64,000 bases of DNA, taken from the NCBI GenBank assembly GCA_024919035.1, contig CP103442.1, forward strand, positions 1,116,001-1,180,000. Reading direction: 5' to 3'. Numbering within the stretch: the first letter of the stretch is position 1; every line of letters starts with the position of its first letter. This stretch comes from Methylophilaceae bacterium LSUCC0401 (GTDB taxonomy: Bacteria; Pseudomonadota; Gammaproteobacteria; Burkholderiales; Methylophilaceae). Shown one piece after another: positions 50,130 through 60,437 of the stretch. The notes beneath the pieces were generated by a model, which saw nothing but the letters and a program-made list of their open reading frames with translations, did no database searches and was not told where the DNA came from. The translations under genes were made by a program, and so were the position numbers.

Positions 50130-51193
50130 AACTTGCACGTTATCTAAATTTTGAATTTTTCATAAATATTAGCCTTGTTGCGATTGGCCTTGTCTTATTA
50201 TTTGCTTTTTTTGATTTTCTTCAAGAAATAGGAAACCTAAACTCGGGTAAATATGATTTACCTAAAATTATCACCTTTATCTCACTCAGCATGCCGGGTC
50301 ATTTATACGAAATAATTCCATTAGCTTGTCTTATTGGCTCTATGTTCACCATTGGACAATTATCAGGTAATTCAGAAATTGTGGTCATGCGAACCAGTGG
50401 AATGTCTATTTTTAAAATTGCATCGTCACTTCTTCTTGTCTCTCTCGTATTCAGTTTTCTCACTTTTTTTGTCGGGAATCTAATTACCCCAATTAGTGAA
50501 AAAAATGCACAACAAGTAAAAATTAATGCAACTGACGGAACAGTAACAACTGATTTTAGATCAGGTGTTTGGATGAAAGATGGTAATAATTTTGTGAATA
50601 TTGAAAATGTTCTTCCAGATGCCTCTTTAAAAGATATTCATATTTATGAATTTGATAATTTATTTGCATTAAGATCGATTGTAGATGCTGGTAAGGGTAA
50701 ATATAGAAATGGTGTTTGGGAGCTGGAAAATATTAAACAATCTTTCATCAAAAATGAAGGTTTTGATATTATCGAAATGGCATCCGGGACTTGGAAGTCT
50801 ATGATCAAACCAGAAATGATGAATGTATTACTTATTTCGCCTGACCGAATGTCTATTTTTGATCTAAATGACTTTATCAAATACTTAGAAAAGAATAATC
50901 AAAAAACATCACGCTATGAAGTTTCGTTTTGGGAAAAAATAATTCAACCACTCATGCCAATGATTATGATTCTTTTTTCTGTCCCTTTTGGTTTTTTTCA
51001 AGAGCGCTCAGGAGGAAAATATCTCAAAATGTTTTTAGGAATAATTTTTGGGATCACTTATCAAATTATGAATTCACTCTTTAGGCATATTGGTGTACTA
51101 AATGATTGGGAACCAATTGCAACCGCAATCGCCCCCTCCCTTTTAATTTTGAGCATAGCTATTTTCTTAATGAGGAAGTTTGAACGTCAGTAA
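50126..51193 (+). CDS. lptG: LPS export ABC transporter permease LptG
   Basis: LptG is the second permease of the LPS exporter. The 355 residues share the LptF layout: helices near 15-35, 55-80 and 100-120, a periplasmic domain to about 265, then helices with PLMPMIMILFSVPFGFFQERSGG. It overlaps lptF by four bases (ATGA) and, at its 3' end, overlaps the convergent RDD gene by 35 bases. Confidence 0.95.
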   Translation: MKLARYLNFEFFINISLVAIGLVLLFAFFDFLQEIGNLNSGKYDLPKIITFISLSMPGHLYEIIPLACLIGSMFTIGQLSGNSEIVVMRTSGMSIFKIASSLLLVSLVFSFLTFFVGNLITPISEKNAQQVKINATDGTVTTDFRSGVWMKDGNNFVNIENVLPDASLKDIHIYEFDNLFALRSIVDAGKGKYRNGVWELENIKQSFIKNEGFDIIEMASGTWKSMIKPEMMNVLLISPDRMSIFDLNDFIKYLEKNNQKTSRYEVSFWEKIIQPLMPMIMILFSVPFGFFQERSGGKYLKMFLGIIFGITYQIMNSLFRHIGVLNDWEPIATAIAPSLLILSIAIFLMRKFERQ

Positions 51194-51575
51194 TAAAATT
51201 TTCTGTCTTGATATCATGCAAGAACTTATCCTTCAAATAAAAAATGGCTAAAAAATTTATTGGGAAAAAAATCCAAAAAAAAGAAATTTTTAAATAACGT
51301 ATTGCTAATGAGTTATACGATCTATCCCTCAAGACCAGCTTTAATTTCCAAGCACGCATAGATGTTGTTTGGCCTAATCTTCTCCAGCTTAAAACAAAGT
51401 AGCCTCCCCACGATATCCATATTAAAAACTGATGCAAAGTTCTCTTGGCATAAAAATCTACGTCATTAAAACAAATTAAGTAAACAAAACTTATGACGAA
51501 CGCAATAGCAATCAATATTATTAATTCATAAATTAATGAGATAAAAACTCTTAGATAGAACACAACATTACACAA
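51159..51575 (-). CDS. RDD family membrane protein
   Basis: A small membrane protein (138 residues) with three hydrophobic segments (about 10-32, 45-62 and 95-113). The family features LGQTTSMRAWKLKLVLRD and FLHDIKTENFIT are present, but the amino-terminal Arg-Asp-Asp element is not evident (SLIYELIILIAI instead). The start is TTG at 51575, or GTG four codons later. Function is unknown; RDD proteins are usually assigned as transport-related. It overlaps lptG by 35 bases and the upstream exchanger by 8. Confidence 0.75.
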   Translation of the reverse strand: MCNVVFYLRVFISLIYELIILIAIAFVISFVYLICFNDVDFYAKRTLHQFLIWISWGGYFVLSWRRLGQTTSMRAWKLKLVLRDRSYNSLAIRYLKISFFWIFFPINFLAIFYLKDKFLHDIKTENFITDVQTSSLRK

Positions 51576-52572
51576 GGGTTACTGTTAAATACAGCAAATA
51601 AGGAACAATACATAGAAGCAAATGCCAGACTTTTAATTGCGATCCAGAAATAATCCATCGAACCCAACCAGCGGCAATCATGGTAAATATGATAACCGTC
51701 CACACTTCAGTTTTAGGCTCCCATGGTGTTAATAATATTCCAATGGCAGGTAAAAGCGTGCCCTGAAAAACCATAGCGCCAGATATATTCCCAAAGGCCA
51801 TGGTGTCTTTATTTCTTCTAATCCAAAGTACGCTATTAATTTTTTCAGGAAGCTCAGTAGCAATAGGAACTATAAGTACTGATAACAGTAAAACGGATAT
51901 ATTTAGCTGAATTGAAATTTCGTCAATGTACTTAATAAAGCCTTTAGCTCCAAAAAATAAAATAATGAGTCCAATGATTACCTGAAGATAAATAGTGGAT
52001 AAATTTCTTTTCAAACCAATCTTCTCAATAAATAGAGGATGATCAGCTGTGGTTTGATGGCCTGCTTGCACAAGACTTTTTGATGCCTGGAAAGTCTTGA
52101 ATAAATACGTGATATACACAGATACCATCAGAAAAAAAATGACAAACCTTACCATCTGATTTTGATGAGGCACAAATAATGCGGCAGTAGCCAATAGGTA
52201 GGCAAATAAAAAATAATTTAAATCTCGCAAGGTCCCTTTTTTTTCAGGTTTTATATTCCCAGCAAACCCTCTTTTTTTTATAACGGCTAGAGCCATAATA
52301 GTGAAGGCAAGCGTACTTAACATTAATGGAGCTCCTAGTATTGCTCCAATGCCAATATCATGGACACTATTTTGATTCTGTTGATGTGTGCCTAAAATTG
52401 CGATTAATGGAATTGAGGTTTCTGGTAAAGCAGTTCCAACAGCTGCAAAAATTGAACCCGTCACGCCTTCTGATATTTCTAATTTCTGACCTAAATGCTC
52501 AAGTGCATTGGTAAAAATTTCTGCAGCAACTAAAATCACAATGAGCATTAGAAAAAGGTTTAGATAAATCAT
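51568..52572 (-). CDS. Sodium/calcium exchanger-type membrane protein
   Basis: A CaCA superfamily antiporter, 334 residues and about ten membrane segments. The two family alpha-repeats are visible: GSIFAAVGTALPETS (about 40-54) and VLIVPIATELPEKINS (about 230-245), each with the acidic residue that binds the cation. The ion cannot be told from sequence; relatives exchange Ca2+ for Na+ or H+. It lies divergent to ampD. Confidence 0.85.
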   Translation of the reverse strand: MIYLNLFLMLIVILVAAEIFTNALEHLGQKLEISEGVTGSIFAAVGTALPETSIPLIAILGTHQQNQNSVHDIGIGAILGAPLMLSTLAFTIMALAVIKKRGFAGNIKPEKKGTLRDLNYFLFAYLLATAALFVPHQNQMVRFVIFFLMVSVYITYLFKTFQASKSLVQAGHQTTADHPLFIEKIGLKRNLSTIYLQVIIGLIILFFGAKGFIKYIDEISIQLNISVLLLSVLIVPIATELPEKINSVLWIRRNKDTMAFGNISGAMVFQGTLLPAIGILLTPWEPKTEVWTVIIFTMIAAGWVRWIISGSQLKVWHLLLCIVPYLLYLTVTLV

Positions 52573-52604
52573 GAAATCGTTTTAGTTATTTGAAGAGTTT
52601 CAAT

Positions 52605-52610
52605 TATAAT
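52605..52610 (+). promoter_or_regulatory. Putative -10 box for ampD
   Basis: A perfect TATAAT ends 9 bases before the ampD ATG. No -35 match at standard spacing and no Shine-Dalgarno sequence are visible; the leader would be only about two or three bases. Confidence 0.35.
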
Positions 52611-52619
52611 TGAATACAA

Positions 52620-53159
52620 ATGAATCAAAATAATTTTTTTGACAACGACGGATGGTTAAAGAATGCTAGTCGCGTTGAATCCGATAACTTTAATCAAAGG
52701 CCGACTTTAAAAAAAGATTTTCTTGTTGTCATTCATTCAATAAGCTTGCCTCCGGGGCAATTTAACAATAGTTTCATTGAAGATTTTTTTCAAAATAAAC
52801 TCAACCCCACTCTTCATCCTTACTTTGAAACCATAAAAGACCTCAAAGTATCCGCCCATTTTTTAATTAAAAGAACGGGTGAATTAAAACAATTCGTCTC
52901 ATGTCATAATCGCGCGTGGCATGCGGGTGAATCAAGCTGGAAAGGAATAACTAACTGTAATGATTTTTCAATTGGTATTGAACTTGAAGGAACAGAAATT
53001 GAGCCTTACGCAGAAATTCAATATAAAGTTCTCTTGAATTTACTTGTTCAGCTTAAAAAAGAATACAATATCATTGATATTGTAGGTCACTCAGACATTG
53101 CTCCGCATAGAAAAACTGATCCAGGACCATCATTTGATTGGAATAAAATAAAGACATGA
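52620..53159 (+). CDS. ampD: 1,6-anhydro-N-acetylmuramyl-L-alanine amidase AmpD
   Basis: AmpD cleaves anhydromuropeptides in the cytoplasm for peptidoglycan recycling. The 179 residues have the zinc ligands His 39 (VVIHS), His 157 (GHSDI) and Asp 167 (KTDPGP), plus Glu 121 and Lys 165 for catalysis. The NRAWHAG motif is at 98-103. It lacks a signal peptide, as expected. It overlaps the following efflux adaptor gene by four bases. Confidence 0.95.
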   Translation: MNQNNFFDNDGWLKNASRVESDNFNQRPTLKKDFLVVIHSISLPPGQFNNSFIEDFFQNKLNPTLHPYFETIKDLKVSAHFLIKRTGELKQFVSCHNRAWHAGESSWKGITNCNDFSIGIELEGTEIEPYAEIQYKVLLNLLVQLKKEYNIIDIVGHSDIAPHRKTDPGPSFDWNKIKT

Positions 53160-54232
53160 ATATAAGAATATTTTTTTTGATAGCCATACATTTGTTTATA
53201 TTATCCTGCAGTAATTCAGATAATAATACCGAACAAAAAAATACCAGCAAAGATATTTATGTCACTACCACAAAATCAAAAATAATTGAATTCACCTATC
53301 AAGAATCTGCCATTGGAACATTGGAGGGCATTATTGATCCAACAGTTGCTTCAGAGGTCTCGGGAAAAATAACAAAAATTTATGTCCGTCCAGGTATGCA
53401 GGTAAATAAAGGACAGCTTATGGCTGAAGTTGACCCGTCTGATACTTCCTACCAACTCTCATTGTCTGATGCGGAAGTAAAAAAATTAAAAGCTCGACTA
53501 AATAATCAAAAAATAAATTATGACCGTAATTTAAAATTAGTTGATGAAAATTTTATCTCGCCCAATGCCTTAGAAACCCTAGCAGTTCAAATTGAAGAAA
53601 CACAAGAAGAGCTAAATTCAGCGATTGCTCGACTAGATATTGCCAAACTCAATAACAGCCGAACTAAAGTGCTCGCTCCCATATCAGGAAAAATTGAAAA
53701 ACAAATCATTTCAATTGGGGATTATGTAAAAATTGGTGACCCTCTTTATCAAATTATCAATAATAAAAAACTCCGGGCGCATATTCCATTCCCAGAGAAG
53801 TTGGCGAATAAACTTTTACCGGGAATTGAAATCAGGCTTGAAACACCCACATCTGAAAAGCCCTACCTTACTAAAATTCAAGAATTAAAACCTCAGATCA
53901 TTGCTGATAGCCGCTCAATTGATGTCATTGCGGATATCGTCGATGAACTGTCTTGGCAGGCTGGCGCAAGCGTGAAAGGAACTATTATTTTTGAAAAAAA
54001 AGAGTCTATTTCTGTTCCAGAGCAAAGTGTTGTTTTAAGGCCATCAGGAACAGTTGTATATGAAGCGTTAGATGGTAAAGCGATTGCTAGAAATATTACA
54101 ACCGGTATTTCTCAAAATGGATGGATAGAAATCATTGATGGTATTGATGCTGGAAAAGAAATTGTTATTGATGGAGCAGGTTACCTTACAAATGATGCGA
54201 GCATTAAATTAAAACAAAATGACGCTTCCTGA
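53156..54232 (+). CDS. RND efflux periplasmic adaptor lipoprotein
   Basis: A membrane-fusion (HlyD/AcrA type) subunit of an RND pump. The 358 residues begin with a lipoprotein signal and lipobox Cys 18 (FILSC). A split biotinyl-lipoyl domain (about 60-90 and 165-195) flanks an alpha-helical hairpin (about 95-160) and is followed by the beta-barrel. It overlaps the pump gene by 14 bases. No outer-membrane channel gene is present. Confidence 0.92.
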   Translation: MNIRIFFLIAIHLFILSCSNSDNNTEQKNTSKDIYVTTTKSKIIEFTYQESAIGTLEGIIDPTVASEVSGKITKIYVRPGMQVNKGQLMAEVDPSDTSYQLSLSDAEVKKLKARLNNQKINYDRNLKLVDENFISPNALETLAVQIEETQEELNSAIARLDIAKLNNSRTKVLAPISGKIEKQIISIGDYVKIGDPLYQIINNKKLRAHIPFPEKLANKLLPGIEIRLETPTSEKPYLTKIQELKPQIIADSRSIDVIADIVDELSWQAGASVKGTIIFEKKESISVPEQSVVLRPSGTVVYEALDGKAIARNITTGISQNGWIEIIDGIDAGKEIVIDGAGYLTNDASIKLKQNDAS

Positions 54233-57200
54233 GTTATCAATTAAAAGGCATGTATTTGCCTGGATGATTTCATTCATATTTATTCTTTTTGGATATATAG
54301 GTTATCAAAAAATCGGTGTTGACCGATTTCCAATGATTGAATTTCCTGTCTTATCAATCACTACAACCCTAGAGGGAGCAAATCCTGAGGTGATTGACTC
54401 TTCAATTACCAACCTTATTGAAACTGCCGTTAACACAGTCACGGGAATTGAATCCATCAAGTCTCAATCCTCTCCCGGGGTCTCTGTGGTGACGATTACT
54501 TTTGAGTTAAGTAAAGACATCGAAGTTGCATTTAATGAAGTTCAATCTAAGGTCAGTCAACTAAACCGAAGGCTTCCTGAAGAAATTGTTCCTCCCGTTG
54601 TAAGGAAGGTTGAAACTAATGCAAGTCCAATAATGTGGCTTGGCCTTACTGGGGATAGAACCATTCAACAACTTAACCTGTATGCAAACAATATACTAAA
54701 GAAAAAAATAGAAACCATCGATGGTGTTGGGGAAGTAACTCTCGGAGGTCGCCGCGATCGAACAGTAAGGGTTAACCTTGACCTTGAAAAGATGGTTGCT
54801 TTAAATATTACAGCGGATGATTTAAAGTCAGCTTTCAAAAAAGAACATATCCAGTTGCCCGGTGGGTATCTAGTTCGAAATCAATCTGAAAAAATGTTTA
54901 AGCTTGATTTGGAGTTTCATAAAGTTCAAGAATTACAAAACTTAGTCGTTGGTTTTCGAGACAAAACTAACATTAAGTTAAAAGATATATCTGACATTGA
55001 GGATGGTTTAACTGATTACAGACAGATTGCCAGATATAACTATAATCCATCCATCGGTCTTGGAATTATTAAAGTTGCAAACTCTAATACTGTTGAAATC
55101 ATAGATAAAGTCAAAAAGAAAATTGATGAAGAAATTCGCCCCAACCTGCCGCCAGGTTTAAACATAGACATCTCAACGGATGATTCAATTTTTATTAAGG
55201 AAATGATCAAATCACTTATTGATCATATCCTCGAAGGGACTTTATTAGCTGCACTAGTGGTATTTATCTTTCTTCAATCAATTCGATCGACTTTAATCAT
55301 TTCTATGGCCATTCCCATCTCGCTCTTTGGATCAATCGCGGTAATGTACTTTCTGGGTTATACCTTTAACAGCATGACTTTGCTCGCATTAATTCTCCTA
55401 ATTGGTGTGGTCGTTGATGATGCTATTGTTGTTCTAGAAAATATTTTTAGACACCAAGATATTGAAAAAAATAATACTGAGGCTGCCATTAAAGGAAGTC
55501 GTGAGGTTGTTTTTGCAGTTATTGCTTCCTCTTTAGCTCTTGTCAGTATATTTGCTCCCGTCATTTATATGGATGGGATTATTGGTAAATTTTTTGAATC
55601 TTTTGCTGTAGTGGTCACGGTCGGAATTCTTGTTTCGCTGATTGTTTCATTAACACTGACCCCCATGCTATGTTCGAGATATTTAAAACGTGAAAAAAAA
55701 TCAAAGCAACAATATTTAAAATTTTTAAACGTTTTTTTTAATAATTTAGAGAATAACTATAGATTATTTTTAAAATGGGTATTGGTTCACCGAATCAAGA
55801 TATTGCTTATAACTTTACTAATAGTTTTAAGTTCTGGTTTCTTTTTTAAGCAAGCTAAAAAAGAGTTTGTACCTGAAACAGATGAAAGTCGCTTTACAGT
55901 TACCTTTAAAACTCCGCTAGGTTCTAATATGGACTACACCGTTCAAAAATTAATTGAAATTGAATCAGTTATAGCAAAATATGATTCTTATATCGAAAGT
56001 GTTTTCTCATCTGTTGGTCTTGGTAGCCGAGGTCAAGTAAATCGAGGCTATATCAGCATTCGTCTGAAAGAAAAAAATAATCGTGATAAAAGTCAAACTG
56101 AAATTATGGATTTATTAAAAAAAGATCTTGCAACCCTTTCTGGAGTAAAAGCATTCCCAGCTGGAGTTTCAATTGCAAGTGGTAATCGTTCTGAAAAATT
56201 ACAATTCTCCCTCATTGGCCCTGGTATAGAAAATGTTTCTTTACTCGCAGATAAACTGAATACTAAATTATCAGAAATAGAGGGTATGGGAAATATTGAT
56301 CTCGATCTTCAGCTTAATCTTCCTCAAATGACTTTAGATATTGATCGAGAAAAAGCAGCCTCTTTTGGAATCTCTGCCGAGCAAATCGCTGAAAGTGTAT
56401 CAATTCTGAGCAATGGGTTTAATGTCGCCAAATATAATGATGAGCCTGGAGATGGGCAAAGATATGAGATACGTCTAAAAGCAAAAGAAGGATCTTTTAA
56501 TAGCATTCAAGACTTAAATAAGATTTATATTCGTTCTAAAACTGGAGAATTAGTGAGAATCGATAATTTTACTCAATTTAAAGAAACACTTGGCCCCGCA
56601 ATAATAGCTCGTGAGGAATTACAGTATGCTGCTAACTTTTATACCAATCCAGATATCCCCCTCGGTGAAGCTATGAATAAAATTAAAAACATAAGCAATC
56701 AAATCATTCCTAGCGAATACAGCATTAATTATTCTGGACAGGCGCGTGAATTTGGAAAAACTTTTTCTAATATTATCTTTATTTTTTCTCTAGCCACTGT
56801 TTTGTTATACATGGTTTTATCAAGTTTATTTAATTCTTTTTATCAACCCCTAATTGTCATGCTGGCTCAACCCTTGGCAATTATTGGTGGGGTATTTCTG
56901 TTGTGGCTTACCGGCAATAGTCTTAATATTTATTCCATGATTGGGCTAGTTTTACTGGTTGGCTTGGTCGCAAAGAATTCAATTTTACTCGTTGACCTAA
57001 CCAATCAATTTGTGAGCCAAGGAAATAAAATTGATGAAGCACTAATAAAAGCATGTCCAGTAAGGCTAAGACCTGTGCTCATGACATCGCTCACACTGAT
57101 TTTAGCGCTGTTACCTGCAGCTTTTGGAGTGGGGGCTGGGTCTGAGGAGAATGGGCCTTTGTCAGTCGCAATTATTGGAGGGATGATATCGTCAACATTA

Positions 57201-57269
57201 CTCACCTTGGTCGTGATACCCGCAGCATATTCCTTGTCTTACGATCTAATCAAGAAAATTAAGCATTAA
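54219..57269 (+). CDS. RND efflux pump
   Basis: The inner-membrane transporter of a tripartite efflux system. The 1016 residues have the RND layout: a membrane helix, a large periplasmic loop, helices 2-6, then the same pattern again. The proton-relay Asp pair is in LIGVVVDDAIVVLENIF (about residues 393-409). Substrates are unknown; it resembles AcrB/MexF-type multidrug pumps more than metal pumps. Its 3' end overlaps a convergent symporter gene by 11 bases. Confidence 0.93.
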   Translation: MTLPELSIKRHVFAWMISFIFILFGYIGYQKIGVDRFPMIEFPVLSITTTLEGANPEVIDSSITNLIETAVNTVTGIESIKSQSSPGVSVVTITFELSKDIEVAFNEVQSKVSQLNRRLPEEIVPPVVRKVETNASPIMWLGLTGDRTIQQLNLYANNILKKKIETIDGVGEVTLGGRRDRTVRVNLDLEKMVALNITADDLKSAFKKEHIQLPGGYLVRNQSEKMFKLDLEFHKVQELQNLVVGFRDKTNIKLKDISDIEDGLTDYRQIARYNYNPSIGLGIIKVANSNTVEIIDKVKKKIDEEIRPNLPPGLNIDISTDDSIFIKEMIKSLIDHILEGTLLAALVVFIFLQSIRSTLIISMAIPISLFGSIAVMYFLGYTFNSMTLLALILLIGVVVDDAIVVLENIFRHQDIEKNNTEAAIKGSREVVFAVIASSLALVSIFAPVIYMDGIIGKFFESFAVVVTVGILVSLIVSLTLTPMLCSRYLKREKKSKQQYLKFLNVFFNNLENNYRLFLKWVLVHRIKILLITLLIVLSSGFFFKQAKKEFVPETDESRFTVTFKTPLGSNMDYTVQKLIEIESVIAKYDSYIESVFSSVGLGSRGQVNRGYISIRLKEKNNRDKSQTEIMDLLKKDLATLSGVKAFPAGVSIASGNRSEKLQFSLIGPGIENVSLLADKLNTKLSEIEGMGNIDLDLQLNLPQMTLDIDREKAASFGISAEQIAESVSILSNGFNVAKYNDEPGDGQRYEIRLKAKEGSFNSIQDLNKIYIRSKTGELVRIDNFTQFKETLGPAIIAREELQYAANFYTNPDIPLGEAMNKIKNISNQIIPSEYSINYSGQAREFGKTFSNIIFIFSLATVLLYMVLSSLFNSFYQPLIVMLAQPLAIIGGVFLLWLTGNSLNIYSMIGLVLLVGLVAKNSILLVDLTNQFVSQGNKIDEALIKACPVRLRPVLMTSLTLILALLPAAFGVGAGSEENGPLSVAIIGGMISSTLLTLVVIPAAYSLSYDLIKKIKH

Positions 57270-58473
57270 AATATTTATTCATTACCAAGGCGCCTACTAA
57301 GTCTCCCTCAACATTAACGGTTGTTCTAAAAGTATCGATGAGGCGATCAATGGGAATAAAAAGGGCGATATATTCAACCGGAAGGTTTAATGCGCCTAAA
57401 ACTAGGGCCAGAGTAACCATCCCTGCGCTTGGAATTGCCGGTGCACCAATAGATGCCGCCATTGCTAAAAATACCAGGAATATTTGGTCTGATAATCCAA
57501 GATTGATCCCAATAATATTTGCAACAAAGAGAGCCACAGCAGCTTCATAAAGAGCTGTTCCATCCATATTTACTGTTGCCCCTAAAGGAAGAACAAATCT
57601 TGACACGTTTTGGTCAACTTTAAAATTATTTTCAAGATTACTGATTGAAATTGGGAGGGTTGCTGCAGAGGAACTTGTAGCGAAGGCAGTAATAAGGATA
57701 GTTTTACTTTTTGAAAAAAAATTAAGAATACCAATTTGTGTAAAAGTCTTTAATATCAGCGGGAGAAAAACGACTCCATGAAAAAAAATCACTCCAAGGA
57801 CCAACAAGATAAAGTAGGCTAAGCTCAAAAAAACTGTTAGATCTTGTTGAATAATTAGCAAAGATAACAATGCAAAAATTCCAATAGGAGCTAAGGCCAT
57901 CAGTTTATTAACGATAATCATGGTGATATCAAACATTCCATCAAACCAATTTTTTACTTTCTTTATTGATGCTCGATCAGATCTTAACGCCAAGCCAAAG
58001 AGAATTGAAAATACTACAATCGCCATAATATTGCCACTGGCTAAGGCCTCAAATGGGTTCTTAATGATGGATTTTATTCCATCCATGAATAGATTAGGCT
58101 GCTGGTTAAATTCTGTCATCAAAGGGTTAGTCATATTTTGTATATCGCTGTGAATACCCGGTTGAAATATATTCATGACTAACATCGTCAGAAGGACTGC
58201 AACAACCATGGTCGAAAAATAATAGATCAACGTCCCTTTCCATAAAAAGGATGACTGTTTGTTTTCTTGAAGTGAAGAAATACTACTGGTTAAAGAAAAA
58301 AATATGAGGGGAATCATAATCATTTTTAAAAATAATATAAAAACCTGCCCTAATATTTCTAAAATAGGGATTAATAAATTTTGTAATCCCTCGATGTGAG
58401 TGAATCGTAAAAAAAATCCAAGCGTCAAAGCAAAAAAAACAGACCATGCAATCTTTATATTCAAGTCATTCAT
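57259..58473 (-). CDS. Dicarboxylate/amino acid:cation symporter
   Basis: A DAACS-family transporter (GltP/DctA type) for C4-dicarboxylates or acidic amino acids. The 404 residues include the first re-entrant loop TAFATSSSAATLPISISN, the NMDGTALYEAAVALFVAN segment, and a late GAPAIPSAGMVTLALVL. The serine-rich loop and NMDGT are diagnostic. Substrate choice cannot be fixed from sequence. Its ATG overlaps the rsmB stop by one base. Confidence 0.9.
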   Translation of the reverse strand: MNDLNIKIAWSVFFALTLGFFLRFTHIEGLQNLLIPILEILGQVFILFLKMIMIPLIFFSLTSSISSLQENKQSSFLWKGTLIYYFSTMVVAVLLTMLVMNIFQPGIHSDIQNMTNPLMTEFNQQPNLFMDGIKSIIKNPFEALASGNIMAIVVFSILFGLALRSDRASIKKVKNWFDGMFDITMIIVNKLMALAPIGIFALLSLLIIQQDLTVFLSLAYFILLVLGVIFFHGVVFLPLILKTFTQIGILNFFSKSKTILITAFATSSSAATLPISISNLENNFKVDQNVSRFVLPLGATVNMDGTALYEAAVALFVANIIGINLGLSDQIFLVFLAMAASIGAPAIPSAGMVTLALVLGALNLPVEYIALFIPIDRLIDTFRTTVNVEGDLVGALVMNKYFNA

Positions 58474-59735
58474 TAGCTTACCTTTTCAAGGATTGCTGCA
58501 TAAAAGCCATCCATATTATGCTCATTAAATCTAACCTTAAAAAAAGTATCCATCTTCATCGGTATTTGATACTTATCTAAAATGGGTTGGACATCGATAA
58601 TTTTAAAATTATTATTATCATTAATAAACCGATTCACAACATCCTCATTCTCTTCAGGCATAAAGCTGCAGGTTGCATAAATTACCCTCCCATTCGGTTT
58701 ACATAATCGTGAGGCCGCTTGAAGGATATTGAACTGTTTTTCTTGTAACTCAGTTAAAGTGCTTAGATCATGTTTCCATTTTAAGTCTGGATTTCGTCTT
58801 ATCGTTCCCAGACCGCTACATGGAGAATCTACAAGCACACGATCAAACTTTCCTTTTAATCTTTTAATGCGAATATCATTTTCATTCTTTATCAAATGAC
58901 TAACTACGTTAGATAATCCTGAACGTTTAAATCTTTTTTTAAGGTTCATTAATCTCTTATCACTTACATCAAAAGCATATAACCTTCCTGATCCTGACAT
59001 TAATGCGGCAATCCCCAGAGTTTTTCCTCCTGCTCCTGCACAAAAATCAGCGACCATGTGGTTACGATTTGCGTCAACTAAGTATGATAATAATTGACTG
59101 CCCTCATCCTGGACTTCAATTAACCCATCTTTATAAATCGTTAGGTCCTGAATCTGAGTTCCCCGAGGAAGCCGGATACCAATTGGACTAAAGGGAGTAC
59201 TCTGAATTTTTTTTTCGTTAAGATTTAGATTACTTTTTAAGTTGCTCATAATTACATCACGATCTTTTTCTTTCATTAGGTTGATTCTTAAATCGATATA
59301 AGAAGGGGATGCGAGGGATTCTAGAACTTTTTCTAATTGACTTGATTCATAGGTTTTCTTGAGTTCATCAAAAACCCACTGCGGTACACTATATTTTATC
59401 CATAACTCAGTTATCTTATTTTTTTTTTGTTTCAAAGCCTCTTGTGTCAAAGAAAAATCTGGATTTAATTTTTGAATGTCATCATCAGTCATTTCTCCTG
59501 ACATTGACAAGTCACATAGAATAAATTTTTCAACATCGTCGGAATCGAGAATTGTTTGATAGAGAAGTTGATTTCTTATAACCCCAAAGTATGATTCAGC
59601 AATTTGAGATCTTTCATTTAATCCAAGATTTTTATTATTTCGAAAGAAGTAACTGATTATTGAATCAGCAGGACGTGTTGAAGATGAATACTCCGTTAAA
59701 ACTTCTTTTGTCTTTTCTAATAGAAATCTATTCAA
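58473..59735 (-). CDS. RsmB/NOP-family rRNA (cytosine-C5)-methyltransferase
   Basis: A SAM-dependent m5C methyltransferase. The 420 residues have an amino-terminal helical region (about 1-110), then the Rossmann domain with DFCAGAGGKTL, the catalytic VDSPCSGLGT (near 305) and YATCSFMPEEN (near 355). The start is TTG at 59735. Family includes RsmB (16S C967) and related enzymes; specificity is not certain. The neighbour DUF3108 gene is a usual companion in Betaproteobacteria. Confidence 0.88.
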   Translation of the reverse strand: MNRFLLEKTKEVLTEYSSSTRPADSIISYFFRNNKNLGLNERSQIAESYFGVIRNQLLYQTILDSDDVEKFILCDLSMSGEMTDDDIQKLNPDFSLTQEALKQKKNKITELWIKYSVPQWVFDELKKTYESSQLEKVLESLASPSYIDLRINLMKEKDRDVIMSNLKSNLNLNEKKIQSTPFSPIGIRLPRGTQIQDLTIYKDGLIEVQDEGSQLLSYLVDANRNHMVADFCAGAGGKTLGIAALMSGSGRLYAFDVSDKRLMNLKKRFKRSGLSNVVSHLIKNENDIRIKRLKGKFDRVLVDSPCSGLGTIRRNPDLKWKHDLSTLTELQEKQFNILQAASRLCKPNGRVIYATCSFMPEENEDVVNRFINDNNNFKIIDVQPILDKYQIPMKMDTFFKVRFNEHNMDGFYAAILEKVS

Positions 59736-59744
59736 AGTGTCTTT

Positions 59745-60437
59745 CTAAATCAGGTTTAAAATATTTCCCTTTGAAAGGACTTGGTCAATAATAAGTCCAA
59801 TAGGGGTAGGTGTAATTAATCGAACAGGGATATGATTTTTTTGAGAAATCCAGAGCGTATGCGTTAGTGTTTCGTCATTAACCCTGCCCTCATATTTAAT
59901 CACATTAACCAATCGATCATTAATCATTATTTTTTCATGACCTTGCATGAGATAGCTGTACTTTTTGTAATCGTGAGAGTCTAGTATATTAAAATCAATC
60001 TGCTTGGGTAAATTCTTTAAGGCGCCAATCTCAAAAAAATAACTTAAAATGTCTTGGGTATTATTTTCGAGTTTATATTCTTTTACTTTGTTTTTGCTTT
60101 TAATTTGTATTAAATTATTTTTATAATCAATTTGAGATGAAATAATTTTATTTTTTTTAAGATTTTTTCTCTCAATTGATTCAGGAATAAAATGGTTTTT
60201 ATCGATGCGTCCTCGACTAATAATTTGATAATTACCCATTAAAAGTAGAGCTCCCTTGAAATCTGAAGTCGCTGAAATGAGGTAATTATCTTTAGTTCTC
60301 TTGTAGTTAATCTCAATTAACCCTAAAGGCTGTTGTTCAAATTTCAAATCATAAATAAGATTAATATCGCGAGGTAATGCATTAGCAAAGAAAGAAAAAC
60401 TTATTAATAGATTAAATATAAATAACTTGATCTTCAT
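59745..60437 (-). CDS. DUF3108 periplasmic protein
   Basis: A 230-residue protein of unknown function with a Sec signal peptide (about 1-20, ending ANA). The rest is beta-strand-rich and lysine-rich, in the pattern of DUF3108, with [19 protein letters not shown] near the start and [16 protein letters not shown] near the end. It starts 26 bases inside the 3' end of purM. In related genomes purN often lies between the two; here it does not. Confidence 0.75.
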   Translation of the reverse strand: MKIKLFIFNLLISFSFFANALPRDINLIYDLKFEQQPLGLIEINYKRTKDNYLISATSDFKGALLLMGNYQIISRGRIDKNHFIPESIERKNLKKNKIISSQIDYKNNLIQIKSKNKVKEYKLENNTQDILSYFFEIGALKNLPKQIDFNILDSHDYKKYSYLMQGHEKIMINDRLVNVIKYEGRVNDETLTHTLWISQKNHIPVRLITPTPIGLIIDQVLSKGNILNLI

